From: Planktosalinus sp963975935
GTDB lineage: Bacteria; Bacteroidota; Bacteroidia; Flavobacteriales; Flavobacteriaceae
NCBI GenBank assembly: GCA_963975935.1
Contig: CAXBIQ010000011.1
Span: 1-64,000 of the forward strand
Direction of reading: 5' to 3'
DNA length: 64,000 nucleotides
Shown here: piece by piece, positions 16,345 through 25,400 of the stretch
Numbering within the stretch: position 1 is the stretch's first letter
How the letters are laid out: each line of letters opens with the position of its first letter
Position numbers and translations under genes: made by a program
Notes under the pieces: generated by a model
Databases searched by the model: none
Told to the model about the DNA's origin: nothing
Seen by the model: the letters and a program-made list of their open reading frames with translations, nothing else

Positions 16345-18372
16345 CTAATTCACCAAAAAACCATATTCCTTTGCATAGTACAGCATTTGTTCTTCAAAAG
16401 TCTCCGGCCAGGTCATTTTAAACTCTGTTATGTTTCCTTCTTCATCCATAACGGGTGATATCACCGGGTTTACAAAACCACTGTAAGCGGCATCTGTAAA
16501 CCTCTTGTTTCTTTCAAGGATTTGTCTGTGTATATCCTGGTCTATTTTTTTACCATACGTGGTCACAATGTTTTGCGCTGCCTCGAAGTCTCCTTCAGAT
16601 TTGATACGCTGCAGTTCCCTTAGGATTTCTCCAAAAATTTCGCGTAGTTTTTGATAGTCATTGATGTTGTAATAGGTCTTGCCATCACGTTCCACTTTTT
16701 CAATCACATTGTCTTCCTTTCCGCGCTCATATGCCATGCTGCTCACATACATGCGGTTCATCATATGGTCTTGTTCCACATCGTTGCCCGGGTCAATACG
16801 AATCAACTGCGTCATCAATCCGTTTCTGATGTAATTGTCATATGCGGTTTTACCGAGCTCTTCCCAGTTATCTGTAATGCCCAGTTCCTGAATTTTTGGG
16901 TCCATAATGTAGTATAGTGCTACAAGATCTGCTCTCCCTTCTTCCATTGTGGAAGCATATTGTTGCAGGGTCTCTTTGGGTTGGCCAACACCTTTGTTAA
17001 GCTGACCGGAAGCGTGCCCTACCACTTCGTGAAGTGAAGTGTGTAATTTGCTGGCAAGCTGCCCATATTTTTCGGCACGTTCCACTTCTTCTTCATCGTG
17101 TGCGAATTCCTGCAAACGGCCTTTCCCTCCGGAATTGGCATATGCATCAATAATATTCCCTAAAGAAACTGATTTTGAACCGTGCTCCTGACGGATCCAG
17201 TTGTTGTTTGGAAGGTTAACACCTATTGGGGTACTGGGTGAAGCATCACCCGCTTCACCGGCAACATTTACGGTATTGTAACTGATTCCCACCACATTTG
17301 CTTTTTTGTGTTCATCCATAATGGGTGCATTGTCTTCAAACCATTGTGCCTCTCCTGAAAGGACAGACATTTGCTTGGACATTTCAAAATCTTTTATCTG
17401 GACAATGCTTTCATAAGAACCGCGGTATCCTTTTGGGTCATTGTAAACCTCCACAAATCCCTGGATCCAGTCGATATTCCCTTCTGTGGAATTTACCCAG
17501 GCAATTGCATATTCATCCCAGGTTTCCAGGTTTCCTGTGGTGTAATAGTCGATGAGTAAGCCGAGAGCTTTTTCCTGTGCTTCATTTTCGGCAACGCTTT
17601 TTGCTTTTTCCAACCAGTAAATCATTTTTTCAATGGCTGCACCATACATTCCGTCTTTTTTCCAGACTTTTTCAACCAGTTGACCATTCTCTTTTACCAG
17701 TTTTGAATTGAGTCCGGCTTCGATGGGACGGTCTCCCCTGCCTTTGTTTGCATCTTTATAAAAGGCTTCAAGGTCGGCATCGGTCACATCAGGACCATAA
17801 AAGTTTACGGCAGAGTTTGCGATATTGTCTTCCCCTTTGGTTCTGTCAACTTTTTTTGCATCAACTTCATTAAAGATTATATCAAAAGCATCGGTACTCA
17901 TGGTAGTACCCGTTTCCTCAAGCAAAGATGTGAGGTATTGTTCCGGGAAGTTTGCAGGGAGCTTATCATTTGAATAATGGTGGTGGATCCCGTTTGAAAA
18001 CCATAACCGCTTCAGGTATATTTCAAAATTTTTCCAGTTTTCGGAAGCCTTGTCCCCTTCAAAGGTTGTATAGATATTTTCAAGGGCTTCTCTTATTTCG
18101 AGGTTGTAACGGTAATTCTGGTCCCACATAATGTCTCTTCCGGCAAGGCCTGCCTGGGTGAGATAATACACAAATTCCTGTTCTTTTAGGGTGAGTTCTT
18201 CCCAGCCCGGCACCTGATAGCGCAAAATCTGAAGATCTGCAAACTGATCTACTTTATAACTAAATGCTGTTTCTTCTTGTTTTTCCTGTACTTCTTCAGT
18301 TTTCTTTTCGTTTTCACAGCCGGCAAAAAGGAATGCAGCGGCGGCAAAAAGGGTTAAAAATTTAAATTTCAT
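16345..18372 (-). CDS. Dipeptidyl-peptidase III-like M49 zinc peptidase, lipoprotein
   Basis: A family M49 metallopeptidase that removes dipeptides from peptide N-termini. The hallmark HExxxH motif is seen as HEVVGH near residue 447, and the downstream EEGRADLVALY matches the EExxAD second zinc motif. The chosen start at 18372 gives a lipoprotein signal (FLTLFAAAAFLFAGC); an in-frame ATG eight residues upstream would disturb it. A -7 box at 18396-18403 supports this start. Unlike the cytosolic DPP III of eukaryotes, this copy is predicted to be exported and lipid-anchored, which fits scavenging of external peptides. A terminator follows the gene. Confidence 0.93.
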   Translation of the reverse strand: MKFKFLTLFAAAAFLFAGCENEKKTEEVQEKQEETAFSYKVDQFADLQILRYQVPGWEELTLKEQEFVYYLTQAGLAGRDIMWDQNYRYNLEIREALENIYTTFEGDKASENWKNFEIYLKRLWFSNGIHHHYSNDKLPANFPEQYLTSLLEETGTTMSTDAFDIIFNEVDAKKVDRTKGEDNIANSAVNFYGPDVTDADLEAFYKDANKGRGDRPIEAGLNSKLVKENGQLVEKVWKKDGMYGAAIEKMIYWLEKAKSVAENEAQEKALGLLIDYYTTGNLETWDEYAIAWVNSTEGNIDWIQGFVEVYNDPKGYRGSYESIVQIKDFEMSKQMSVLSGEAQWFEDNAPIMDEHKKANVVGISYNTVNVAGEAGDASPSTPIGVNLPNNNWIRQEHGSKSVSLGNIIDAYANSGGKGRLQEFAHDEEEVERAEKYGQLASKLHTSLHEVVGHASGQLNKGVGQPKETLQQYASTMEEGRADLVALYYIMDPKIQELGITDNWEELGKTAYDNYIRNGLMTQLIRIDPGNDVEQDHMMNRMYVSSMAYERGKEDNVIEKVERDGKTYYNINDYQKLREIFGEILRELQRIKSEGDFEAAQNIVTTYGKKIDQDIHRQILERNKRFTDAAYSGFVNPVISPVMDEEGNITEFKMTWPETFEEQMLYYAKEYGFLVN

Positions 18373-18395
18373 ATGTGATTGGATTTTGATTTGCA

Positions 18396-18403
18396 CAAAT
18401 GTA
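18396..18403 (-). promoter_or_regulatory. Putative -7 box of the M49 peptidase gene
   Basis: Minus-strand TACATTTG matches TAnnTTTG and lies 23 bases upstream of the chosen start at 18372. The leader would be short, under 20 bases. Confidence 0.55.
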
Positions 18404-18463
18404 GTAAAATCGCTTTGTAATATTGATTATCTTAGCTGACAGAAAACTAAATTTTACTGACTT

Positions 18464-19525
18464 ATGAAATTTTTAAAGTACTTGTTTTTTCTGCTATTGA
18501 TTTTGTTTGTGGGTGTTGCCTTGTATTTTGGAACCCAGGATGGTGATTTTTCGATTACCGAAACCCGTGTTATTGATGCCCCAGCCGAGGTTATTTTTGA
18601 GCAAGTAAATGATTTTAAGAACTGGGAGCAATGGGGTTCATGGATGAACGATGCCTCCGTAAAAATAAATTATCCGGAAAAAACTTCAGGTGAAGGTTCT
18701 TTTTATTCCTGGACTTCAGACGATAGTGGAGATGGCGCGATGCAAACCCTCAGGGCAGAACCTGATTCTTTACTGGTTCAAAAAATAGTTTTTAACGGTT
18801 CCCCGGATGACGAAGGGAGCACTGTTACCTGGCGATTTGAACCACAGGATTCCGGAACCAAAACAAAAGTAAGCTGGAGCATGGAAGGTTCGTTAGGCCT
18901 CTTTGAAAAAATGTATTTTGCCACACAGGATGAGACCCTTGAGCAATCTGTAAGCACGATGTATGCAGAAAGTTTAAAAAACCTGGACAGTTTGGTAAGG
19001 TCTGAAATGAATGTATACAACATTGAGGTCAACGGCATCACACAATACAGCGGAGGTTTTTACCTGCACAACACTACGGCGGCCAAGCAAACTGAAATTG
19101 GTGCTAAAACAGCCCCAATGATCCGGCAAATTCATAATTTTATGGAGGCAAACAACATTGCATCACACGGACCTCCTTTTGTACTGTACCTCGATTGGGA
19201 TGAAATGAACCAAACCAGCATCTTTTCTGTGGGGATTCCCACATCAGACCGCGTTATTTTACCTGATGGCAGCCCTGTCGCAAGCGGCTATATGTCCACA
19301 ACCACTGCCATCAAAACCACTTTAAACGGACGCCATACCTATTTGAGCAAGGCCTGGGAAGAAACAGAAAAATACATTCAAAATAACGGGTTTGTCAAAA
19401 GCGAAGAGAAAAGTCCGTTTGAGGTGTATGTCACGGCATTGCCCGAAGAGAAGAACCCCGCAAAATGGGTAACCGAAATTTACATCCCCGTGGAAGTCAT
19501 CAGTGATGAGAACGAAGATCTTTAA
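18464..19525 (+). CDS. SRPBCC domain plus GyrI-like domain protein
   Basis: A 353-residue protein with an N-terminal membrane segment (about residues 4-24). An SRPBCC/polyketide-cyclase-like domain follows (about 30-175; TRVIDAPAEVIFEQVNDFKN is the typical start). The C-terminal GyrI/BmrR-type effector-binding-like domain spans about 180-345. Both folds bind small hydrophobic ligands; the ligand is unknown. The pairing of the two domains in one anchored protein is common in Bacteroidota. It lies 5 bases upstream of crcB and is divergent from the M49 peptidase. Confidence 0.82.
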   Translation: MKFLKYLFFLLLILFVGVALYFGTQDGDFSITETRVIDAPAEVIFEQVNDFKNWEQWGSWMNDASVKINYPEKTSGEGSFYSWTSDDSGDGAMQTLRAEPDSLLVQKIVFNGSPDDEGSTVTWRFEPQDSGTKTKVSWSMEGSLGLFEKMYFATQDETLEQSVSTMYAESLKNLDSLVRSEMNVYNIEVNGITQYSGGFYLHNTTAAKQTEIGAKTAPMIRQIHNFMEANNIASHGPPFVLYLDWDEMNQTSIFSVGIPTSDRVILPDGSPVASGYMSTTTAIKTTLNGRHTYLSKAWEETEKYIQNNGFVKSEEKSPFEVYVTALPEEKNPAKWVTEIYIPVEVISDENEDL

Positions 19526-19530
19526 AAAAA

Positions 19531-19911
19531 ATGAAAGAAGTGCTTTACATCTTTTTGGGAGGCGGTCTGGGCAGTGTCTTGCGTTTTTTGGTCAGTAAAG
19601 TCCTGAACACAGAAGCATTTCACCTGCCTGCAGGCACCATGGTGGTTAATATCATCGGGAGCCTACTTATCGGGCTTATTCTGGGGATGAGTATGAAGAG
19701 CAATGCTTTTTCAAATCCACAGCTGTTGTTTCTTACTGTTGGCTTTTGTGGCGGTTTTACCACCTTTTCAGCCTTTGCCCTGGAAAACCTGGCTTTTCTA
19801 AAAAACGGTGATTATGTCTCCTTTGCCCTGTACAGTATGGCGAGTTTAATTTTGGGTATTCTGGCTGTTTTTCTGGGATTTTGGATCGCCAAAACAATCT
19901 CGTTTACATAA
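19531..19911 (+). CDS. crcB: Fluoride efflux channel CrcB/Fluc
   Basis: A 126-residue inner-membrane protein with four predicted helices, the usual length for a Fluc subunit. Diagnostic motifs are GGGLGSVLRF at the N-terminus, the Asn in MVVNIIGSLLIG, and GFCGGFTTFSAFALE with the pore phenylalanine and the sodium-site TTFS region. Fluc channels work as dual-topology dimers and protect against cytosolic fluoride. No fluoride riboswitch is visible, and the gene follows its neighbour by 5 bases, so it probably depends on that gene's promoter. Confidence 0.95.
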   Translation: MKEVLYIFLGGGLGSVLRFLVSKVLNTEAFHLPAGTMVVNIIGSLLIGLILGMSMKSNAFSNPQLLFLTVGFCGGFTTFSAFALENLAFLKNGDYVSFALYSMASLILGILAVFLGFWIAKTISFT

Positions 19912-19914
19912 GTT

Positions 19915-20520
19915 TTATTTTTTACGGAAATCCTTTACCCCGGCCTCAATCCTGATTTGCATATCATTTTGTTCCGGTGGGATGGGACATGAATACCCGG
20001 GATTGTATGCGCAATAAGGATTGTAAGCTTTATTAAAGTCAATTGTTGCACGGTTTCCTTCCGGAATTTCAATATCCAGGTATCTTCCGCCACCATATGA
20101 CCCGTCACCACTGGTGAGGTCTGTGAATGGAAGGAACAGGGATGTTTCATAACCCGGTGAAGGTGTTGTGTTTTGAAAGACATCAAGAACAAAATCCAAA
20201 CTGTCTATTTGAAAATGAAACTCCCCATACTTTACATATTCAGGAAGCCTGTTTGTAGTTGTGGGCATCAAGAAAGGTTTTTCATCAGGAGTCCTGACGA
20301 AGACCGCTTCTACCCTAAATTTTAAATCCGCCGGATAAAAATCCAGTCCTTTAAAGCGTTTAAAATCTTTACGAAGCAATATGGTTGTTTCAGGATCAGC
20401 AAATGTATCACTAAGGTCTTTCTGGTATATTTCTATCTCCTGCAGCAGTTCCTGATTTGATTGTGCAGCAGCAAACGTTACAACGTAAAAGAACAATAAC
20501 GTGACAAGTATAAATCTCAT
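19915..20520 (-). CDS. DUF1684 family secreted protein
   Basis: A 201-residue protein with a signal peptide (about residues 1-19, ending AAAQ) and the DUF1684 core. The signature is YGGGRYLDIEIPEG followed by DFNKAYNPYCAYNPGYSC, with conserved Cys and Tyr. Function is unknown. It converges on crcB with only 3 bases between the stop codons. A -7 box (20539-20546) lies just upstream of its start. Confidence 0.88.
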   Translation of the reverse strand: MRFILVTLLFFYVVTFAAAQSNQELLQEIEIYQKDLSDTFADPETTILLRKDFKRFKGLDFYPADLKFRVEAVFVRTPDEKPFLMPTTTNRLPEYVKYGEFHFQIDSLDFVLDVFQNTTPSPGYETSLFLPFTDLTSGDGSYGGGRYLDIEIPEGNRATIDFNKAYNPYCAYNPGYSCPIPPEQNDMQIRIEAGVKDFRKK

Positions 20521-20538
20521 TTTGGAAGGTATAAGTTA

Positions 20539-20546
20539 CAAAGGTA
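20539..20546 (-). promoter_or_regulatory. Putative -7 box of the DUF1684 gene
   Basis: Minus-strand TACCTTTG matches TAnnTTTG, 18 bases before the ATG at 20520. Confidence 0.5.
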
Positions 20547-20547
20547 T

Positions 20548-21006
20548 TTAATCTAACGGAAAGGGTGGTATGATGGGAGCATTTTCAACTTTGTTTGACA
20601 ACACAATGTGCGTTTTGGTTTCCCCGTAGGAAATGAGTTCGTCGATAAACAACTCGAGGTGCTTTTGGTTTCTAAGCACTACTTCCATAATGATGTTCTC
20701 ATTGCCCGTAATGCGGTAGCAGTTGATAACCTCCTTGAATTCCGTCACTTTTTCAAGGAAAGGTTTTAGCCTGCCCATAAACACTTTTAACGTAATAATA
20801 GCTTTGAGTTGGTAACCGGTTTTTATATAAGACAACTGGGTGTAATAGCCTCTGATAATTCCGGAGTCCTCCATTTTTTTTATGCGTTCAACCACTGCAG
20901 GAGCTGTGAGTCCTACTGCTTTTCCCAAATCGGTCATGGAGATCCTTGCATTGACCTGAAGCTGTTTAAGTATTTCCCAATTAACCTTATCAACTTTATA
21001 TTCCAT
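20548..21006 (-). CDS. Lrp/AsnC family transcriptional regulator
   Basis: A 152-residue regulator of normal length. An N-terminal winged helix-turn-helix (about residues 5-60; LKQLQVNARISMTDLGKAVG and PAVVERIKKMEDSGIIRGY) is followed by the RAM ligand-binding domain (about 65-145). Family members sense amino acids or related metabolites and often control nearby genes. It is divergent from the small gene at 21111 and lies upstream of DUF1684; targets are unknown. The DUF1684 -7 box overlaps the region just before this gene's stop. Confidence 0.92.
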   Translation of the reverse strand: MEYKVDKVNWEILKQLQVNARISMTDLGKAVGLTAPAVVERIKKMEDSGIIRGYYTQLSYIKTGYQLKAIITLKVFMGRLKPFLEKVTEFKEVINCYRITGNENIIMEVVLRNQKHLELFIDELISYGETKTHIVLSNKVENAPIIPPFPLD

Positions 21007-21090
21007 AGTTTATATCTGTAAAATATTTAATTAATAAAGTAAATATAGTTATAATTTAACAACTTAAAGCAACATATGCTTTCTTCTATG

Positions 21091-21098
21091 TAAATTTG
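21091..21098 (+). promoter_or_regulatory. Putative -7 box of the 21.1 kb gene
   Basis: TAAATTTG is an exact TAnnTTTG match. It overlaps a TTG that could otherwise be read as a start at 21096, which argues for a start at 21111 or 21132. Confidence 0.5.
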
Positions 21099-21110
21099 TG
21101 TGACTTTACA

Positions 21111-21527
21111 ATGCACCCTAAATCACGTACAATGTATTACAATTTGCCTATACCGCTTCCGCATTCGCCTATTTACAAAAAGGCTTTAGAGATCTTTACA
21201 TTGTCGAAAAGCATTTCGCAGTATCTGGTACATGATATGTCTGCCCTGAGTCCAGAAGGAAAAGAGCATCCTGATATTTATTTCACCGGGGATATGGTGC
21301 AAAAGTCTGTTTCCCTGTTTCCGGAAATACTTCATGCTGAAAGCAAGACCTTCTCTGAAGAGAAACACAAACACGCCGCTTCTGTAGTCTATCTCACCAA
21401 AGCATTGTATAAAAACTGTGAGCGTCTTGAGAAGTCTGCTCCGAATGGAAAAGAATTTCTGGCTTTGTTACGAAAAGAAATAAAACGTTTCAGAAAAATG
21501 CAGCATACGTGGTTAATGACACTTTAA
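21111..21527 (+). CDS. Small helical hypothetical protein
   Basis: About 138 residues, predicted mainly helical, with Lys and Leu repeats such as YKKALEIFTLSKSISQYLVH, KSVSLFPEILHAES and VYLTKALYKNCERLEK. The pattern resembles a four-helix bundle, but I cannot assign a family. There is no signal peptide. The frame is open from 21096, but the promoter box at 21091-21098 makes that start unlikely. ATG 21111 is used here, and ATG 21132 (MYYNLPIPLP) is an equally reasonable start. It is divergent from the Lrp gene. Confidence 0.65.
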   Translation: MHPKSRTMYYNLPIPLPHSPIYKKALEIFTLSKSISQYLVHDMSALSPEGKEHPDIYFTGDMVQKSVSLFPEILHAESKTFSEEKHKHAASVVYLTKALYKNCERLEKSAPNGKEFLALLRKEIKRFRKMQHTWLMTL

Positions 21528-21529
21528 CG

Positions 21530-21859
21530 TTATGAGGTTGAGACCACTTTTAACCCAACAATAGAAGCAATCAGGGTGAACATAAAAAAGATGCGCCAAA
21601 AAGTGACCGGCTCCTTAAAAAATAACAACCCCAAGATTACTGTTCCCACTGCCCCTATTCCTGTCCAAACAGCATAGCCTGTTCCCAAAGGGATGACCTG
21701 GGTTGCTTTATAAAGCAAAAACATACTGATACTCAAGCAAACTAAAAAAGCTATAAGCCATACAATATGGGCTGTTCCGGTAACCAATCTGGCTTTGCCC
21801 AGGCAAAATGCAAAAGCAACTTCAAACAGGCCGGCAATAATTAATAGGGTCCAGTGCAT
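21530..21859 (-). CDS. SMR-family exporter, SugE/Gdx-like
   Basis: A 109-residue four-helix membrane protein of the small multidrug resistance family. The conserved membrane-embedded Glu13 is in LLIIAGLFEVAFAF, and GTGYAVWTGIGAVGTVILG matches the guanidinium-exporter (SugE/Gdx) subgroup more than EmrE. It would work as an antiparallel dimer exchanging protons for guanidinium or quaternary cations. No guanidine riboswitch was recognised. The start codon shares one base with the stop of the upstream lipoprotein gene, so translation is probably coupled. Confidence 0.9.
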   Translation of the reverse strand: MHWTLLIIAGLFEVAFAFCLGKARLVTGTAHIVWLIAFLVCLSISMFLLYKATQVIPLGTGYAVWTGIGAVGTVILGLLFFKEPVTFWRIFFMFTLIASIVGLKVVSTS

Positions 21860-22398
21860 TATTGAAATCGTTCTTTATTTCGGTCTATATAGTATTGCCT
21901 GCTGTACATTCCCGGTATGGCATGGTCGCCTTCTTTAAAATCAAAATGCACCGTGTTTACATAATCCAGTTCGGTGAGCGTATAGGTGGCTACTGAAAGA
22001 TAGGCGTCAGCTCCCATAGTTCCCATCTGTTGGGTGAGAAATGTGCTTTCATCAATTGTAACATACAAGGTGTCCCCTGAAAGTTTATGATATTTTAAAT
22101 AAACCTTTTCTTCATATTGAAAATTCATGATATCTATGAGATGCTGTGCCGTTATTGCTTCTGTATCGACTTCCCTTACTTTTACGGGCATTTCAACTCC
22201 CGGTTCATGGCCATATTCCCAAACCGGAAGCAGCGCTCTTCTGTATTCTATCGAATCCTCAGCTTTCAATACGGGCTTTGTATCATAGCTTTCAGCAGGC
22301 TCTTCTACCGGATTTTCTCTTTGGGTATCTTTGCAAGAAATAATACAAGTAAATAATACTAACATTATATATTTCAATATATTAGAAAATTTTTTCAT
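21859..22398 (-). CDS. Hypothetical lipoprotein upstream of SMR gene
   Basis: About 179 residues from the chosen ATG at 22398. The open frame extends nine residues further to 22425, but MKKFSNILKY gives a proper signal. The lipobox is CIISC, followed by a charged linker. The mature domain contains VEMPVKVREVDTEAITAQHL and several short beta-like stretches. I recognise no family. It overlaps the SMR gene by one base, and the icmF stop lies 61 bases beyond its start. Confidence 0.72.
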   Translation of the reverse strand: MKKFSNILKYIMLVLFTCIISCKDTQRENPVEEPAESYDTKPVLKAEDSIEYRRALLPVWEYGHEPGVEMPVKVREVDTEAITAQHLIDIMNFQYEEKVYLKYHKLSGDTLYVTIDESTFLTQQMGTMGADAYLSVATYTLTELDYVNTVHFDFKEGDHAIPGMYSRQYYIDRNKERFQ

Positions 22399-22458
22399 TG
22401 TATTTATTACTGTTTTATTTACCAAGACCCAAATATTAGAATTGGGTTGCTTTTTTGC

Positions 22459-25400
22459 TTACATATTCCGGCGGTACTGCCCTCCTACTTCAAATAAGGC
22501 TTTGGTAATTTGACCCAGCGAACATACTTTGGTTGCTTCCATCAATACCTCAAAAATATTTTCATTCTGAATCGCGGCTTGCCTTACACCCTCTAAAGTA
22601 GCCTCTGCCTTATCTTGAAAAGCACTGTGCAGTTTTTCAAGGGTTTTGATTTGCGATTGCTTTTCTTCCTCAGTAGCCCTGATAACTTCCCTTGGAACTA
22701 TCGTGGGTGATCCTTTGGAACTCAAAAAGGTATTGACGCCAATAATGGGAAACTCCCCATTGTGCTTTAAGGTTTCATAATAAAGGCTTTCCTCCTGAAT
22801 TTTGCTTCGCTGATACATGGTTTCCATAGCTCCCAGAACGCCACCCCTTTCGGTAATCCTGTCAAACTCCAGCAAAACAGCTTCTTCTACTAAATCTGTT
22901 AATTCTTCGATGATAAAAGCGCCCTGAATGGGGTTTTCGTTTTTAGCCAGCCCCAGTTCCTTGTTAATGATCAATTGAATGGCCATCGCCCGCCTTACAG
23001 ATTCTTCTGTGGGGGTTGTAATGGCTTCATCATAAGCATTGGTGTGTAAGGAATTACAGTTATCGTAAATCGCATACAACGCCTGTAGTGTTGTCCTGAT
23101 GTCATTAAAATCAATTTCCTGGGCATGCAAAGAACGTCCCGAAGTCTGTATGTGGTATTTCAACATTTGGGCCCTTGGGTTCGCGCCGTATTTTTCTTTC
23201 AAGGCTTTTGACCAGATGCGTCTCGCTACACGACCGATGACGGCATATTCCGGGTCAATCCCGTTTGAGAAAAAGAAAGATAGGTTGGGACCAAACTCGT
23301 TGATGTCCATCCCGCGGCTTAAGTAGTATTCCACATAAGTAAAACCGTTTGATAAGGTCAACGCCAATTGTGTAATGGGGTTGGCACCGGCTTCGGCAAT
23401 ATGGTAACCTGAAATGGAAACCGAGTAAAAGTTGCGCACTTTTTCTTTGATAAAGTATTCCTGCACATCCCCCATCAACCTAAGGGCAAATTCTGTGGAG
23501 AAAATACAGGTATTTTGTGCCTGGTCTTCTTTCAGGATATCAGCCTGCACGGTTCCGCGCACCTGACTTAAGGTATGTTTTTTAATCTCATCATAAACAT
23601 CTTTAGGCAACACCTGATCGCCGGTCACACCCAGCAGCATCAAGCCCAATCCGTCATTTCCTTGTGGGAGTTCGCCCATATAAGAAGGTCGGTCGACGCC
23701 CCGCTCTTTATACATTTTGGAGATTTTGGCTTCTATTTCTTTTTCAAGACCGTTTTCTTTGATGTATTTCTCACAATTCTGATCGATAGCGGCATTCATA
23801 AAGAAGCCCAACAACATAGGGGCAGGACCGTTAATGGTCATACTCACCGAAGTCATCGGGTGGCTCAGGTCAAAGCCGGAATACAATTTCTTGGCATCGT
23901 CCAGACAGCAAATGGAAACACCGGCATTCCCGATTTTTCCATAAATATCAGGGCGGTAATCCGGGTCATTTCCGTAAAGGGTCACACTGTCAAAAGCTGT
24001 GGAAAGGCGTTTGGCATCCATTCCCAGACTCACATAGTGAAAGCGCCTGTTGGTGCGTTCCGGTCCGCCTTCCCCTGCAAACATCCGGGTGGGATCCTCA
24101 CCTTGTCTTTTAAAAGGGTACAGTCCTGAAGTATAAGGGAACTCACCGGGCACATTTTCCTGTAACATCCATCTCAGTAAATCGCCCCAGGCGGTGTATT
24201 TTGGTAAGGCCACTTTGGGGATTTGTAAATGCGAAAGGGACTCGCTATGTGTCTCGATTTTAATTTCCTTATCCCGCACTTTAAAGCTGTAATGGGGTCC
24301 TTTGTACTTTTCAACGGTGCCTTCCCAGCTAACAATTTTTTCCCAGTTATAGGGGTCTAAATCCATTTTTGCGCGGTCAAATTCTGCCAGGAGCAATTTT
24401 GACAACTCGCTCTCATCAGATTTAGTGTTGTCAAATTCGAGACCGTTTGAGGAAATAGCTATCGATCTGCCGGAAACAGACTCCAGGGTTTTAAAAATCC
24501 CGTAAAGTCTCTGAGCGACTTCTGTCTGTTCTGAAGCTTTTTTATCATAGGCCCTGTTGTTTTCAGCAATTTCTGAAAGGTATCGCGTGCGAGCAGGTGG
24601 AATCACAAAAATCTTTTCAGACATTTCATCTGAAATCTCATAATTGCTTTTCAGGTCGGTTTCTGTTTTTTCTTCCAGGGCATCCATTACTTTTTTGTAA
24701 AGGGTGTTCATTCCCGGGTCATTAAACTGGGATGCAATGGTTCCAAAAACCGGAAGGGTTTCCGGGTCACTGTGCCAAAGCCCATGATTGCGCTGGTATT
24801 GTTTTTTGACATCCCGCAGGGCATCGAGTGCGCCGCGCTTGTCAAATTTATTAATGGCAACCAAATCGGCAAAATCAAGCATATCGATTTTTTCCAATTG
24901 AGTAGCTGCTCCAAACTCGGGTGTCATCACATATAATGAGACATCACTATGTTCTATAATCTCGGTATCGCTCTGCCCAATCCCGGAAGTTTCCAGGATA
25001 ATGAGGTCATATTTTGCAGCTTTCAGCACTTCAATGGCTTCTGCCACATATTTTGAAAGTGCCAGATTGGACTGGCGTGTTGCCAGTGAACGCATATACA
25101 CCCGCGGGTTGTTAATAGCATTCATTCGTATTCTGTCCCCTAATAAGGCTCCACCGGTCTTTCTTTTGGAAGGGTCTACAGAGATAATTCCGATGGTTTT
25201 TTCAGGAAAATCAACCAGAAAACGTCTCACCAATTCGTCGACCAATGATGATTTTCCGGCTCCACCTGTACCTGTGATACCGAGCACCGGGGTGTCCTCC
25301 CTCGACCCCTCCAAAGGAGGGGAGAAAAGCTTTCCAAATTCTTCAGGACGGTTTTCAGCTATGGAAATAATTCGAGCTATGATATTTACATCTTTCTTCT

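Noticed and set aside
19463..19530. Fluoride riboswitch for crcB
   Set aside because: Only 5 bases separate crcB from the upstream gene, and no fluoride-aptamer-like fold was seen.
22399..22458. Guanidine riboswitch for the SugE-like gene
   Set aside because: The gap upstream of the lipoprotein-SMR pair is short and holds no recognisable aptamer.
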